Assembly (NCBI RefSeq): GCF_004078635.1
Contig: NZ_RZNB01000002.1
Coordinates: 1-64,000 of the forward strand
Length of the DNA: 64,000 nucleotides
Reading direction: 5' to 3'
Source of the DNA: Labedella phragmitis
GTDB taxonomy: Bacteria; Actinomycetota; Actinomycetes; Actinomycetales; Microbacteriaceae
This document shows, one piece after another, positions 16,550 through 25,665 of the stretch (its first letter is position 1; each line of letters begins with the position of its first letter). A program made the translations under genes and the position numbers. A model generated the notes under the pieces. The model had not been told where the DNA came from, ran no database searches, and saw only the letters and a program-made list of their open reading frames with translations.

Positions 16550-17968
16550 ATGAGCGACCCGTCCTGGACCCAAGTCGTCAAGACCGCCGAGCCGGAACAG
16601 CCGGAGCTCAAGCGTGCGCTCGGCCCCGGGCTTCTCCTGCTTTTCATCGTCGGCGACATCCTCGGTACGGGCATCTACGCGCTCACCGGTCAGGTCGCGG
16701 CCGAGGTCGGGGGAGCGGCGTGGCTGCCGTTCCTGCTCGCGTTCGCCGTTGCGACGGTCACGGCCTTCTCCTACCTCGAGCTCGTCACGAAGTATCCGCA
16801 GGCTGCGGGAGCGGCTCTCTACACCCACAAGGCGTTCGGTGTGCATTTCCTGACGTTCATCGTGTGCTTCATCGTCATGACCTCGGGCATCACGTCGGCC
16901 TCCACGGCGTCACGCGCCTTCGCGGTGAACCTCACCGTCGGTTTCGGTCTGCCGGACGGAGTGGGGCTGACGCTCGTCATCGCCCTCGCATTCATCGTGC
17001 TCATCATGCTCGTCAACCTCCGCGGCGTGACGGAGAGCGTCTGGCTCAACGTGGTCCTGACCCTCATCGAACTCTCGGGTCTCCTGCTCGTGATCTTCAT
17101 CGGCATGTGGGCGATCTTCGGCGGCAACGCCGACTGGTCGCGCGTCGTCGCGTTCGAGACCGCCGAGGACAAGAACGTCATCCTCGCCGTGAGTACGGCG
17201 ACCTCCCTCGCGTTCTTCGCGATGGTCGGCTTCGAGGACTCCGTCAACATGGCGGAGGAGACGAAGAACCCGAGCAAGATCTTCCCGAGGATGATGCTCA
17301 CGGGCCTCGGTATCGCCGCGGTCGTCTACGTACTCGTGTCGATCACGGTCGTCGCCCTCGTCCCGATCGGAGAACTGGTCGGCAGCGAGACGCCGCTCGT
17401 GACGGCCGTCGAGAAGGCGGCCCCCGGCTTCCCCATCAACTCGCTCCTGCCGTTCGTCTCCATGTTCGCGGTCGCCAACACGGCACTCATCAACATGATG
17501 ATGGCGAGCCGGCTCCTCTACGGCATGAGCAAGCAGCGCGTGCTGCCGCCGTTCCTGTCGAAGGTGTCGCACTCGCGGCGGACGCCGTGGGCCGCCATCC
17601 TCTTCACGACGGTGCTCGCGCTCGGCCTCATCTCGTACGTCTCCCTCGACGCCGAGGGTTCGGTCGTCGCGGTCCTCGGCGGCACGACATCACTCCTCCT
17701 CCTGACGGTCTTCGCGATCGTGAACGTCGTGGTCCTCGTGCTGCGGAAGCAGCCCGTCGACCACGAGCACTTCACGACCCCGACGGTGATGCCGATCATC
17801 GGCACGATCACGTGTCTCTACCTCGTTCTCCCGTTCACCTCGGGCCGCCCGGGGGAGCAGTACGGCATCGCGCTCGTGCTCCTCGCGATCGGCGTCGTGC
17901 TGTGGGGAGTCGAGCGGCTCTTCCGCCGCGCGGGCGCGAAGAAGGAGGAGGCCGACTCCGCTCGCTGA
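16550..17968 (+). CDS. APC superfamily amino acid permease
   Basis: A 472-residue protein with about twelve hydrophobic helices. The first helix carries the APC substrate/Na motif GDILGTGIYALTG, and LELVTKYPQAAGAALY lies near helix 3. The ATG 16550 has GAGGGAGACATC upstream. It is a paralogue of the permease at 42764, sharing the TKYPQAAGAALY block. Substrate cannot be predicted. It stands alone between the kinase gene and a converging SDR gene. Confidence 0.9.
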   Translation: MSDPSWTQVVKTAEPEQPELKRALGPGLLLLFIVGDILGTGIYALTGQVAAEVGGAAWLPFLLAFAVATVTAFSYLELVTKYPQAAGAALYTHKAFGVHFLTFIVCFIVMTSGITSASTASRAFAVNLTVGFGLPDGVGLTLVIALAFIVLIMLVNLRGVTESVWLNVVLTLIELSGLLLVIFIGMWAIFGGNADWSRVVAFETAEDKNVILAVSTATSLAFFAMVGFEDSVNMAEETKNPSKIFPRMMLTGLGIAAVVYVLVSITVVALVPIGELVGSETPLVTAVEKAAPGFPINSLLPFVSMFAVANTALINMMMASRLLYGMSKQRVLPPFLSKVSHSRRTPWAAILFTTVLALGLISYVSLDAEGSVVAVLGGTTSLLLLTVFAIVNVVVLVLRKQPVDHEHFTTPTVMPIIGTITCLYLVLPFTSGRPGEQYGIALVLLAIGVVLWGVERLFRRAGAKKEEADSAR

Positions 17969-17983
17969 TGATTCGCGCTCGCA

Positions 17984-18027
17984 CCCGGGCGCGGTCCTCG
18001 TCACGATCACGATCCGTGTCGCCCGGG
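17984..18027. terminator. Possible hairpin between converging genes
   Basis: CCCGGGCG (17984-17991) pairs with CGCCCGGG (18020-18027) across a 28-nt loop, between the APC permease and the SDR gene that face each other. Loop is long and there is no T-run. Confidence 0.35.
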
Positions 18028-18101
18028 CAGCCGGGGGGAGCGCGCCGCTCGCCGCACAGAGTCGCGCGCGACCGCGACGACCGACCGTGCCCCGCAGCAC
18101 T

Positions 18102-18866
18102 TCAGCGCCCGTGCGCGCGAGACGGCATCTGGGTCGCGAGCTTCCCTCCCGAGACGTCGAGCAGCGTGCCCGTGATGTAGGCCGCCTGATCGCTCGCGAG
18201 GAACAGCAGCAGGTTCGCGACGTCGTCGGGAGTCTCCCAGCGCCGGAGCGAGAGGGTGTCGAGCAAGCGGTCCTGCTCCGCCCGAGGCATCTCCGCGAAG
18301 CCGTTCATGGCCGTCGGCACCATGCCGGGGGCGTAGGCGTTGACCGTGATGTCCCACGGGCCGAGTTCCGACGCGAGGACGCGCGTGAACTGCACGACGG
18401 CGGCTTTCGACGCGGCGTAGGCGGCGCTCCCGACGCTCGGGACGATCGCCGCGAACGACGCGGCGTTGAGGATTCGCCCGCGACCGGCCTTCTGCATCAC
18501 GGGGGCGACGGCCTGGCTCATGAGGAAGACGCCGCCGAGGTTGACGTCCATGCACGCGCGCCAGTCGTCCCATGTCAGGTCGGCGACAGCGCCCGTCACG
18601 TTGATGCCGGCGTTGTTGACGAGGACGTCGATCGTCCCGTGGCTCTCGACGATCTCGCCGATCGTGCGTCGGACCGACTGAGGGTCGGCGACGTCGCACG
18701 CCACGGGGGCGATGCGGTCGTGGGTCGGCGCTCCCGCATCGGGTATGGCGAGGTCGAGGGCGACGACGGTAGCCCCGTCGTCCGCGAACCTCTCGGCGAT
18801 GGTCCGGCCGATGCCGCGGCCGGCTCCCGTGACGACGACCACGCGGTCGGTGAGATCGAGGTGCAT
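18102..18866 (-). CDS. SDR-family oxidoreductase
   Basis: A 254-residue classical short-chain dehydrogenase: TGAGRGIG cofactor loop near the N-terminus, NNAG (LVNNAGINVTG), catalytic Ser strand and YAASK. The acidic ALDLA after the second strand (Asp) predicts NAD(H) preference. The C-terminal 'AAYITGTLLDVSGGKLA' is typical of FabG-like/sugar-alcohol dehydrogenases. Divergent from a second SDR gene, with which it shares an upstream palindrome. Substrate unknown. Confidence 0.9.
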   Translation of the reverse strand: MHLDLTDRVVVVTGAGRGIGRTIAERFADDGATVVALDLAIPDAGAPTHDRIAPVACDVADPQSVRRTIGEIVESHGTIDVLVNNAGINVTGAVADLTWDDWRACMDVNLGGVFLMSQAVAPVMQKAGRGRILNAASFAAIVPSVGSAAYAASKAAVVQFTRVLASELGPWDITVNAYAPGMVPTAMNGFAEMPRAEQDRLLDTLSLRRWETPDDVANLLLFLASDQAAYITGTLLDVSGGKLATQMPSRAHGR

Positions 18867-18886
18867 CCGTGCTCCTTCGCTCGGTG

Positions 18887-18900
18887 GGACGTATGCGTCC
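18887..18900. promoter_or_regulatory. GGACGTATGCGTCC palindrome between divergent SDR genes
   Basis: Five-base arms around TATG in the 101-bp divergent region. Candidate operator, possibly for the nearby LacI regulator (19792); no second copy was found near that gene. Confidence 0.4.
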
Positions 18901-18967
18901 GTTCCTCCAGCAGACTATTGGTGATCGGGCGCTTCGACCCCGATCAGGAAGAGCGAGGAGTTCGACG

Positions 18968-19687
18968 GTGAACGATGGGGTGCTGTGGATCACGGGTGGC
19001 GGCAGCGGGATGGGCGCCGCGACGGCTCGCGCGGCCGCCTCGAGCGGGTGGACGGTCGTCGTGAGCGGTCGTCGTCGACACGGACTCGATTCCGTGGTTG
19101 CCGAGATCCGGGAGGCGGGCGGTTCGGCGTCGGCGATGGTTGTCGACGTGCGAGACCCGGAGGCGGTGCGTCGGGCCGCCGCCGAGATCGAGGAGACGCA
19201 CGGGCGACTCGACGGGCTCGTGCTCGCCGCGGGACTCAACGCGCCGGCCCGACGGTGGGACGACCAGTCGATGGCGGGCTTCCGCGACATCGTCGACACC
19301 AATCTCACAGCCGTCGTCACCGTGGTCGACGCCGCCCTCCCAGCCTTGCGTTCCTCCGCCGGCGTCGTCGTCGTGATCTCGTCGTTCGCGGGCTGGTCGT
19401 TCCAGCCGGCGGCCGGCGTCGCCTACTCCGCGAGCAAGACGGCGCTCGCGTCGGTCGTCCGCACCCTCAACGACCAGGAAGCCGCGCACGGCGTCCGCGC
19501 CTGTCATCTGTGTCCCGGCGATGTCGCGACGGACTTCCTCGATCAGCGTCCCACGGTGCCGGACGCCGAGGCGCGAGCGGCGATGCTCACGCCGGCTGAC
19601 ATCGGCCACGCGGTCCGGTTCGTGCTCGACGCCCCGTCCCACGTCCGGGTCGACGAACTCGTGATCTCGCCGGTGTACCGGCGCTGA
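18968..19687 (+). CDS. SDR-family oxidoreductase
   Basis: A 239-residue short-chain dehydrogenase with TGGGSGMG at the nucleotide site, basic SGRRRHGL after the second strand (predicts NADP(H)), the catalytic YSASK, and 'LCPGDVATDF' after strand 6. GTG 18968 follows GAGGAG at good spacing; upstream codons in the same frame are not needed by the fold. Together with the divergent NAD-type SDR it could form an oxidation-reduction (epimerising) pair, but this is inference. Confidence 0.88.
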   Translation: MNDGVLWITGGGSGMGAATARAAASSGWTVVVSGRRRHGLDSVVAEIREAGGSASAMVVDVRDPEAVRRAAAEIEETHGRLDGLVLAAGLNAPARRWDDQSMAGFRDIVDTNLTAVVTVVDAALPALRSSAGVVVVISSFAGWSFQPAAGVAYSASKTALASVVRTLNDQEAAHGVRACHLCPGDVATDFLDQRPTVPDAEARAAMLTPADIGHAVRFVLDAPSHVRVDELVISPVYRR

Positions 19688-19791
19688 CCTTGCGCCGTTC
19701 TCGGGGGATGCACGTCTCTCCGAGCCGCGTCGAGGGTCCCGCGACGGCGCGACGGCACTAACGTTGGACCACCACCGTGCAAGGAGGATCC

Positions 19792-20817
19792 GTGGCCGTC
19801 ACGCAGCAGGATGTCGCGCGGCGGGCCGGCGTATCGCAGCGGACGGTGTCCAACGTGGTGAACGGGCTCGCGACCGTGGGTGACGACGCGCGCGAGCGGG
19901 TGATCGAGGCGATCCGGCAACTCGGCTACCGCCCGAGCCTCGCGGCGCGCGGACTCCGCAGCGGCCGCTCCGGAGTTCTCCAGCTCGTCGTGCCGGAGCT
20001 CGACGTCCCCTATTTCGCGGAGCTCGCGCGGCGCGTCGTCTCCGTCGCGGAGGATCGCGGGTACGCCGTCCTCGTGCGGCAGACCCTCGGGGATCGCGAT
20101 CGGGAACGGGACGCCCTCGAGGGAGCGGCGGCCGACTACGCCGAGGGCACGATCCTGAGCGCCGTGAATCCGGTCGCCGACCTGCTGACGGGGAGGGAGT
20201 CGAGTTCGCCCGTCGTGCTCATCGGCGAGAGCACGGGTCTCGGTCTCATCGATCACATCGGGATCGACGACACGGCGGCCGCCTTCGCCGCGACGGACCA
20301 CCTGATCCGCTCGGGCCGCCGGCGGGTGGCCTTCATCGGCACGCATCCCGACGCCTCGTTGCGAATGGCGACGCTGCGGCTCGCCGGCTACCGCGATGCT
20401 CTAGTCGAGGCCGGACTCTCGCTCGATCCTCGGCTCATCGTGCAGATCGGGTCGTACCACCGCGAGGACGGAGCGACGGCGATGTCGTCGCTCCTCGACC
20501 TCGCGGACCCGCCGGACGCGGTCTTCGCGGCCACCGACCTCCTCGCTCTCGGTGCCCTGCACCGGGCACACGAGCGCGGCGTGCGCGTTCCGCAGGACGT
20601 CGCCGTCGTCGGGTTCGACGGGCTCGAGGAGGGGCGCTACTCCGTGCCGACGCTCACGACGATCGAGCCGGACACGGGCGAGGTGGCCCGGCTGAGCGTG
20701 GAGACGCTTCTCGACCGTATCCGTGCGCGCGAGTCGTCGGGCCCTGCAGCCCCCGTGGCCGACCTCGCCGTCCCCTTCGACCTCGTCATTCGAGGATCGT
20801 CGCCCGACCCCGACTGA
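19792..20817 (+). CDS. LacI family transcriptional regulator
   Basis: A 341-residue regulator. The N-terminal HTH TQQDVARRAGVSQRTVSNVV is followed by the hinge helix (SLAARGLRSGRSG) and a periplasmic-binding-like effector domain with the usual 'DAVFAATDLLALGALHRAHE' and 'VVGFDGLEEGRYSVPTLTTI' blocks. GTG 19792 is chosen because AAGGAGGA stands seven bases before it; the frame opens five codons earlier at another GTG that would swallow the ribosome site. It probably controls the SDR genes upstream or the GH54 enzyme downstream. Confidence 0.9.
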   Translation: MAVTQQDVARRAGVSQRTVSNVVNGLATVGDDARERVIEAIRQLGYRPSLAARGLRSGRSGVLQLVVPELDVPYFAELARRVVSVAEDRGYAVLVRQTLGDRDRERDALEGAAADYAEGTILSAVNPVADLLTGRESSSPVVLIGESTGLGLIDHIGIDDTAAAFAATDHLIRSGRRRVAFIGTHPDASLRMATLRLAGYRDALVEAGLSLDPRLIVQIGSYHREDGATAMSSLLDLADPPDAVFAATDLLALGALHRAHERGVRVPQDVAVVGFDGLEEGRYSVPTLTTIEPDTGEVARLSVETLLDRIRARESSGPAAPVADLAVPFDLVIRGSSPDPD

Positions 20818-20844
20818 CGCCCCTCCTGCCTCCGGTACCTGGAC

Positions 20845-20882
20845 ACTTCCTCCGTGCACGCATATTCGTGAACAGAGGAAGT
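20845..20882. terminator. Inverted repeat after the LacI gene
   Basis: ACTTCCTC (20845-20852) and GAGGAAGT (20875-20882) with a 22-nt spacer. Either a weak terminator for the regulator gene or an operator for the GH54 gene. Confidence 0.4.
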
Positions 20883-20924
20883 TGTTCCGGGGGAGAGAGG
20901 GTGCCGATCTGGGGGCTGTACTAC

Positions 20925-20943
20925 GTAGCATCGGACGTGCTAC
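20925..20943. promoter_or_regulatory. GTAGCA-N7-TGCTAC palindrome in the GH54 leader
   Basis: An exact 6-bp inverted repeat lies in the 249-bp region before the arabinofuranosidase gene. This region also holds the inverted repeat at 20845 and a C/G-rich segment at 20950-21030. Candidate operator or RNA hairpin; no known riboswitch class was recognised. Confidence 0.4.
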
Positions 20944-21066
20944 CGTTCGCGTGAGCCGGCCCCCCTCGCGATCCCCAGCCCCATCGGAGAATGCCCCCGG
21001 CTGTGATGACGCCGGCCTCAGCAACCGACGTGAAACCCGGACTCAACTGAAGGAAAGGGAATCATC

Positions 21067-23811
21067 ATGGAGAAGAACAGGCGGCGCAACGGTGCCCGCC
21101 TCGGCCTGCACATCGTCCTCGCGGCGCTGCTGGCCGGTCTCACGCTCGTCGCCGGCACCGCGCCGGCCAACGCGGCCACTCCCGCGACGTGCGACATCGC
21201 CGCTACGGGGAGCACCCCCTGCGTCGCCGCGTACAGTTCCGTACGCGCCCTCTACGCCTCCTACAACGGTCCGCTCTACCAGGTTCAGCGGCAATCGGAC
21301 GGGTCCACGGCCGACGTGAACACGCTCGTCGCCGGTGGTTACGCGAACGCGGCCTCGCAAGACACCTTCTGCGCGGCGACGGTCTGCCTCGTCACGAGGA
21401 TCTACGACCAGTCGCCGCAGGACAACGACCTCACCATCGCCCCCGTCGGTCTGGCCGGGTCCGGCAACTTCGGTGTCCGCGCCGACGCCCTCCCGGTCGT
21501 GGCGGAGGGGCACAACGTCTACGGTTTCCTCTTCGACGCCGGTACCGGGTATCGCAAGCTCGTCGGGAACGGGGTGCCCACCGGCGCCGAGCCCGAATCG
21601 ATGTACGCGGTCCTGAGCGGGACGTACATCACGCAGGTCGACCGCTGCTGCTTCGGTTTCGGCAACGCCGAGACCATCCCGGACAACACCGGCAGCGCGC
21701 ACATGGACGCCCTCAACATCTCGACCGTCTGCACCGCTCCACCGTGCAGCGGAGTGGGTCCCTGGTGGCAAGCGGACCTCGAGAACGGCACCTTCATGAG
21801 CGGCGGCGCGAGCAACCCGTCGAACGTCGGGATGGGCTGGAACAAGCCCTTCGTGACGGGAGTGCTCCGGAACAACGGCACGACGAACTTCGCGCTCGAC
21901 GGCGGTGACGCGACGGCGCCATCGTTGACGTCGCTCTACAACGGCCCGCTGCCGGCCGGGTACTCGCCGATGCTCAAGGAGGGCGGCATCATCCTCGGCA
22001 TCGGCGGAGACAACAGCAACGCCGCGTCCGGTGCGTTCTTCGAGGGCGCCATGACCACGGGGACGATGTCGAACGCGACCGTCGCGAGCATCCAGACCAA
22101 CATCGACGCCGTCGGTTACTCCGGCACGACGGGAGGCGGAACGGGCGTGCCCGTCGCCTATCCGGCGGGCGGACAATGCCTCGACGTGGCGGGAAGCGAC
22201 ACCGGCGGCAACGGCGCGGCCGTTCAGATCGGGGCGTGCACCCATGACGCGGTCGATCAGCGTTGGACGACGACGAACGGGCTCGTGACGGGGCAACTGA
22301 AGTCCCTGAACCGGTGCATGGCCGTCGCGGGAGGCGCTACGGCATCGGGGGCGCTCGTGCAGCTCGCGGATTGCTCGACGAGCACAGCCCAGGTCTGGAC
22401 GCAGCAGGCGAACGGCACTCTGCTCAATCCGCAGTCGAACAAGTGCCTCACGAGTCCCGGAGGGAGCACGACGAGTGGAACCCAGCTCGTCATCGACACC
22501 TGCTCCGGCGCGGCGTCCCAGCGGTTCTGGGTCGCCTATCCGCATCGCCCCATCGACGCACCGGCCGGCAAATGCCTCGACGTCGCCGGCGCCAACAACG
22601 GCACCACCGGGACCGATGTCGTGATCGGCGCGTGCCAGCGGGAGGCCGTCGATCAGTACTGGCGGATGAACGCCGACCAGTCGATCACGTCGCTCGGCCT
22701 CTGCCTCGACATCGACGGAAACGCGACCGCCGCCGGGACCGACGTGGCGCTCTGGACCTGCAACGGACTCGGCGGGCAGAAGTGGGTGCAGCAGGACAAC
22801 GGCTCGCTCCTCAACCCGCAGTCGGGCCTGTGTCTCACGGCTCCGTCGACGACGAACGGAACGGTCCTCGAGATCCAGGCGTGCACGGGAGGGACGAACC
22901 AACGGTTCACCGCGAACGGCGGCCAGGCATACAACTCGGGGGGCCACCCGGTGAACGCCCCGGGCGGGAAGTGCGTCGACGTCGTCGGGGACGACCAGTA
23001 CGGCAATTGGTTCGGTGTGAACGTCCAGCTGTGGGACTGCCTGCCGAGCGCGGCCGACCAGCACTGGATCTACAAGGCGGACGATCAGACGCTGCGGACC
23101 CTGACCCGGTGCCTCGACGTCAAGGGAAACGTCACCACGGCGGGCACGGACGTCCACCTCTTCAACTGCAACGGTGTCGGTGGCCAGAAGTGGCTGCAAC
23201 AGCCGGACGGCACGCTGCGGAACCCGCAGTCCGGGTTGTGCCTGACGGCGACGGGCGGCTCGACCGCGAACGGGACGATCCTCGAGATCCAACCGTGTAC
23301 GGGCGCGGCGTCGCAGAGGTTCACCGTGACGAGCGCCGTCACGCTGAGCCCGGGCAACCGGGTGTCGCTCCAGGCGACCACAGCGTGCTGCACCACGGGC
23401 TACGCGCGGCACGCGTTCGGCAACGGTCTGCTGTCCGGGATCTCGGCGTCGAGCTCGAGCGGCGACAAGGGCGACGCGTCGTGGATCGTGCGGAGTGGCC
23501 TCTCGAACCCCGCGTGCGTCTCGTTCGAGTCGGCGAACTTCCCGAACGGGTACCTCCGCCAGTCGTCGTCGCAGATCCGGCAGCAGGCGAACGACGGGAC
23601 GTCCGGCTTCGCGACGGACGCGACGTTCTGCCCGGAACCGGGGAAGAGCGGGCAGGGGATATCCCTCCGCTGGGTGGGCAGTCCGACGCTCTATCTGCGG
23701 CACTACAGCGGAACGCTCTACCTCGCGAGCAACGGCGGGTCGAACCCGTGGGACTCGGCCTCCTCGTGGGCGGCCGATGTGAGCTGGTCCCCGGTTCCGT
23801 CGTGGGGCTGA
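21067..23811 (+). CDS. Secreted GH54 alpha-L-arabinofuranosidase with three ricin-type modules and CBM42
   Basis: A 914-residue exoenzyme that removes arabinofuranosyl side chains from arabinoxylan or arabinan. It has a Sec signal (cleavage after ANA, about residue 36), then a GH54 catalytic domain (about 40-350) that closely resembles fungal AbfB (CDI...STPCVAAYSSVRALY, ACNxxGNAET-like block). By analogy with the Aspergillus enzyme, Glu239 (ADLENGT) is the nucleophile and Asp315 (GIGGDNSN) the acid/base. Three beta-trefoil ricin/CBM13 modules follow (about 362-491, 492-623, 624-755) and a C-terminal arabinose-binding AbfB/CBM42 module (757-914). AAGGAAAGGG precedes the ATG. Ends at a strong shared terminator. 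Confidence 0.93.
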   Translation: MEKNRRRNGARLGLHIVLAALLAGLTLVAGTAPANAATPATCDIAATGSTPCVAAYSSVRALYASYNGPLYQVQRQSDGSTADVNTLVAGGYANAASQDTFCAATVCLVTRIYDQSPQDNDLTIAPVGLAGSGNFGVRADALPVVAEGHNVYGFLFDAGTGYRKLVGNGVPTGAEPESMYAVLSGTYITQVDRCCFGFGNAETIPDNTGSAHMDALNISTVCTAPPCSGVGPWWQADLENGTFMSGGASNPSNVGMGWNKPFVTGVLRNNGTTNFALDGGDATAPSLTSLYNGPLPAGYSPMLKEGGIILGIGGDNSNAASGAFFEGAMTTGTMSNATVASIQTNIDAVGYSGTTGGGTGVPVAYPAGGQCLDVAGSDTGGNGAAVQIGACTHDAVDQRWTTTNGLVTGQLKSLNRCMAVAGGATASGALVQLADCSTSTAQVWTQQANGTLLNPQSNKCLTSPGGSTTSGTQLVIDTCSGAASQRFWVAYPHRPIDAPAGKCLDVAGANNGTTGTDVVIGACQREAVDQYWRMNADQSITSLGLCLDIDGNATAAGTDVALWTCNGLGGQKWVQQDNGSLLNPQSGLCLTAPSTTNGTVLEIQACTGGTNQRFTANGGQAYNSGGHPVNAPGGKCVDVVGDDQYGNWFGVNVQLWDCLPSAADQHWIYKADDQTLRTLTRCLDVKGNVTTAGTDVHLFNCNGVGGQKWLQQPDGTLRNPQSGLCLTATGGSTANGTILEIQPCTGAASQRFTVTSAVTLSPGNRVSLQATTACCTTGYARHAFGNGLLSGISASSSSGDKGDASWIVRSGLSNPACVSFESANFPNGYLRQSSSQIRQQANDGTSGFATDATFCPEPGKSGQGISLRWVGSPTLYLRHYSGTLYLASNGGSNPWDSASSWAADVSWSPVPSWG

Positions 23812-23822
23812 GGCGCTGACGG

Positions 23823-23859
23823 CGACGGCCCCGGTGGAGCGGATCCACCGGGGCCGTCG
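23823..23859. terminator. Bidirectional terminator hairpin
   Basis: A perfect 16-bp stem (23823-23838 with 23844-23859, CGACGGCCCCGGTGGA and complement) with a 5-nt loop between the converging GH54 and GH2 genes. Confidence 0.88.
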
Positions 23860-23871
23860 TTCGCGTGGTCG

Positions 23872-25665
23872 TCAGTCACCGGCGATGATGCGGCGGAGGT
23901 CCTCGATGGGGATCTTGGGGGAGCGGTCGGCGCGCACGAGACCGTTCGTCTCCTGCCCCGTGTCGGTCAGCTGCGTGTAGCAGAAGCCCGCGAGCGGGGT
24001 GGCCGCACGGACGGCCCCCACGATCCCGCCGACGCGCCTCGCGAAGTCCTGAGCGTCACTCGCCGAGCTGTACCCCCAAGCGCCCTCGACATCCTGATCG
24101 ATGTAACTGACGCCGCCGAACTCCGTGAGCATGACCGGTTGCCCGCCGTCCTGCTGTCCCACGGAGATCCGCCGCCCCGCCGGCCCGAAGCCGTCGAAGA
24201 GCTCGGTGATGGCCGCGGTCGAGCCGTACCGGTGCGCGAGGATCTCGGGGTCCGCCTCGTAGTCGTGCACGGTCCAGATGTCCGATCCGGCGTGTTCCCA
24301 CCCGTCGTTCGAGATCACGGGGCGCGAGCCGTCGAGGCTGCGCGTGAGATCGGAGATCGACCGGCTGAACGCCTGTTGGCGCGCATCCGAGGCGATGTGC
24401 TGCACGCCCCAACTCTCGTTGAGCGGCACCCACGCGACGATCGACGGGTGGGAGCGGTCCCGGCGGACGAGAGCCATCCACTCGGTCGTGAGCGCCGCGA
24501 TCGCGCGCTCGCTGAACTCATAGGCGCTCGCCGTCTCTCCCCAGATCATGAGGCCCAAACGGTCGGCCCAGTACAGGAAGCGCGGGTCCTCGGCCTTCTG
24601 ATGAACGCGCGCGGCGTTGAACCCGAGGTCGAGGATGAGCTGCACCTCTCGGCGGAGCGCGGCGGCGTCGGGGGCGGCGAGGTGTGACTCCGGCCAGTAG
24701 TTCTGAGCGAGCACCGACCGCAGGTACAGGGGGCGGCCGTTGAGCAGGAACCGACGATCCGTCGCCTGGACGGAGCGCAGCCCGAGGTAGCTCGACACGG
24801 CATCGACCTCCGAGGCCCCGCGCCCGAGAGTGATCGTCGCGTCGATGAGGCGCGGTGTCTCCGGGTTCCACAGGAGGTGCTCGTACTGCTGGCCGTTCCG
24901 CTGTCTCGCGAGGTGCAGCGTGATCTCCGTCGTGCGATCGAGGAGTCGGACGTTGGTCCGGGCGAGGAGCTCGCCCGCGATGCGCAGCTCGACCGTCGCA
25001 TCGAGCTCGTCCGCCGGTCGGGCGTCGAGAGTCAGCTCGAGGGTGACGCTGCCGTTCGGCACGTCGCTCGACCACGCGAGGCTCTCGACGTGGGTCTCGG
25101 GCACGACCTCGAGCCAGACGGGCTGCCAGATCCCCGTGGTGCGGTGGTACCAGATGGCGTGAGGCTCCTCGAGCCAGTCCTGCTTGCCGCGCAGGACGGC
25201 GACGTCGTGAGGGTCATCAACGGCGCGGACCACGAGCTCGTTGTCGCCGTCGCGGTCGAGCACGTCCGTGGCGTCGATCGAGAACGGCGTCTGACCGCCC
25301 GTATGACTGCCGAGGTGCGTCCCGTTCACCCAGACGTCCGCCGCCCAGTCGACGGCACCGAACCGGATCATCACGCGGGCGCCCGTGCCGGCGGCTCCCG
25401 CGTCGGCGATGTCCTCCGCGGTGACCCGACGGCGGTACCACGCGACGAGGTGGTATCCGGTGTCGCCGATGCCGGACGCGGGCGACTCCGGCGGGAAGGG
25501 GACGACGATCGTGTCATCGAAGTCGACGCCGGCGGGCGCTTCGCGCGGGTCGTCGCGGAACGCGAAGTCCCACTGCCCGTCGAGCGGGTGCCAGGCTCCC
25601 CTCATGAGTTGCGGTCGAGGGTAGGTTCCGTCCTGCTGGGTGGCGACGGGAAGGGATGCCGTCAT
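23872..25665 (-). CDS. GH2 family glycosidase (beta-galactosidase/beta-glucuronidase/arabinosidase type)
   Basis: A 597-residue cytosolic enzyme with no signal peptide. It has an N-terminal jelly-roll sugar-binding domain (WYRRRV, DWAADVWVNGTHLGSHTGG), an Ig-like middle domain and a TIM barrel. The predicted acid/base is Glu417 in PLNESWG and the nucleophile is Glu515 in VMLTEFGG. GH2 covers several substrates, so beta-galactoside, glucuronide or arabinopyranoside cannot be separated here. ATG 25665 overlaps the LacI stop (ATGA), so it is translated with its presumed repressor. It likely acts on oligosaccharides brought in by the divergent ABC importer. Confidence 0.9.
   Translation of the reverse strand: MTASLPVATQQDGTYPRPQLMRGAWHPLDGQWDFAFRDDPREAPAGVDFDDTIVVPFPPESPASGIGDTGYHLVAWYRRRVTAEDIADAGAAGTGARVMIRFGAVDWAADVWVNGTHLGSHTGGQTPFSIDATDVLDRDGDNELVVRAVDDPHDVAVLRGKQDWLEEPHAIWYHRTTGIWQPVWLEVVPETHVESLAWSSDVPNGSVTLELTLDARPADELDATVELRIAGELLARTNVRLLDRTTEITLHLARQRNGQQYEHLLWNPETPRLIDATITLGRGASEVDAVSSYLGLRSVQATDRRFLLNGRPLYLRSVLAQNYWPESHLAAPDAAALRREVQLILDLGFNAARVHQKAEDPRFLYWADRLGLMIWGETASAYEFSERAIAALTTEWMALVRRDRSHPSIVAWVPLNESWGVQHIASDARQQAFSRSISDLTRSLDGSRPVISNDGWEHAGSDIWTVHDYEADPEILAHRYGSTAAITELFDGFGPAGRRISVGQQDGGQPVMLTEFGGVSYIDQDVEGAWGYSSASDAQDFARRVGGIVGAVRAATPLAGFCYTQLTDTGQETNGLVRADRSPKIPIEDLRRIIAGD

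Noticed and set aside
19757-19770. TAACGTTGGAC before the LacI gene at 19792 as an operator like those at 26691-26784
   Set aside because: The same TAACGTTGG string occurs at 46100-46108 before a histidine kinase gene unrelated to sugar use. It is better read as a TAACGT -10 box.
20818-21066. Known riboswitch (c-di-AMP, SAM, cobalamin, glycine) before the GH54 gene
   Set aside because: None of the conserved core strings of these classes could be matched by eye.
21043-23703. An 886-codon open frame on the minus strand across the arabinofuranosidase gene
   Set aside because: It is the antisense shadow of a strongly recognisable GH54 gene; its product is Arg/Val/Pro-rich without domains and has no ribosome site. 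Long antisense frames occur throughout this GC-rich window.
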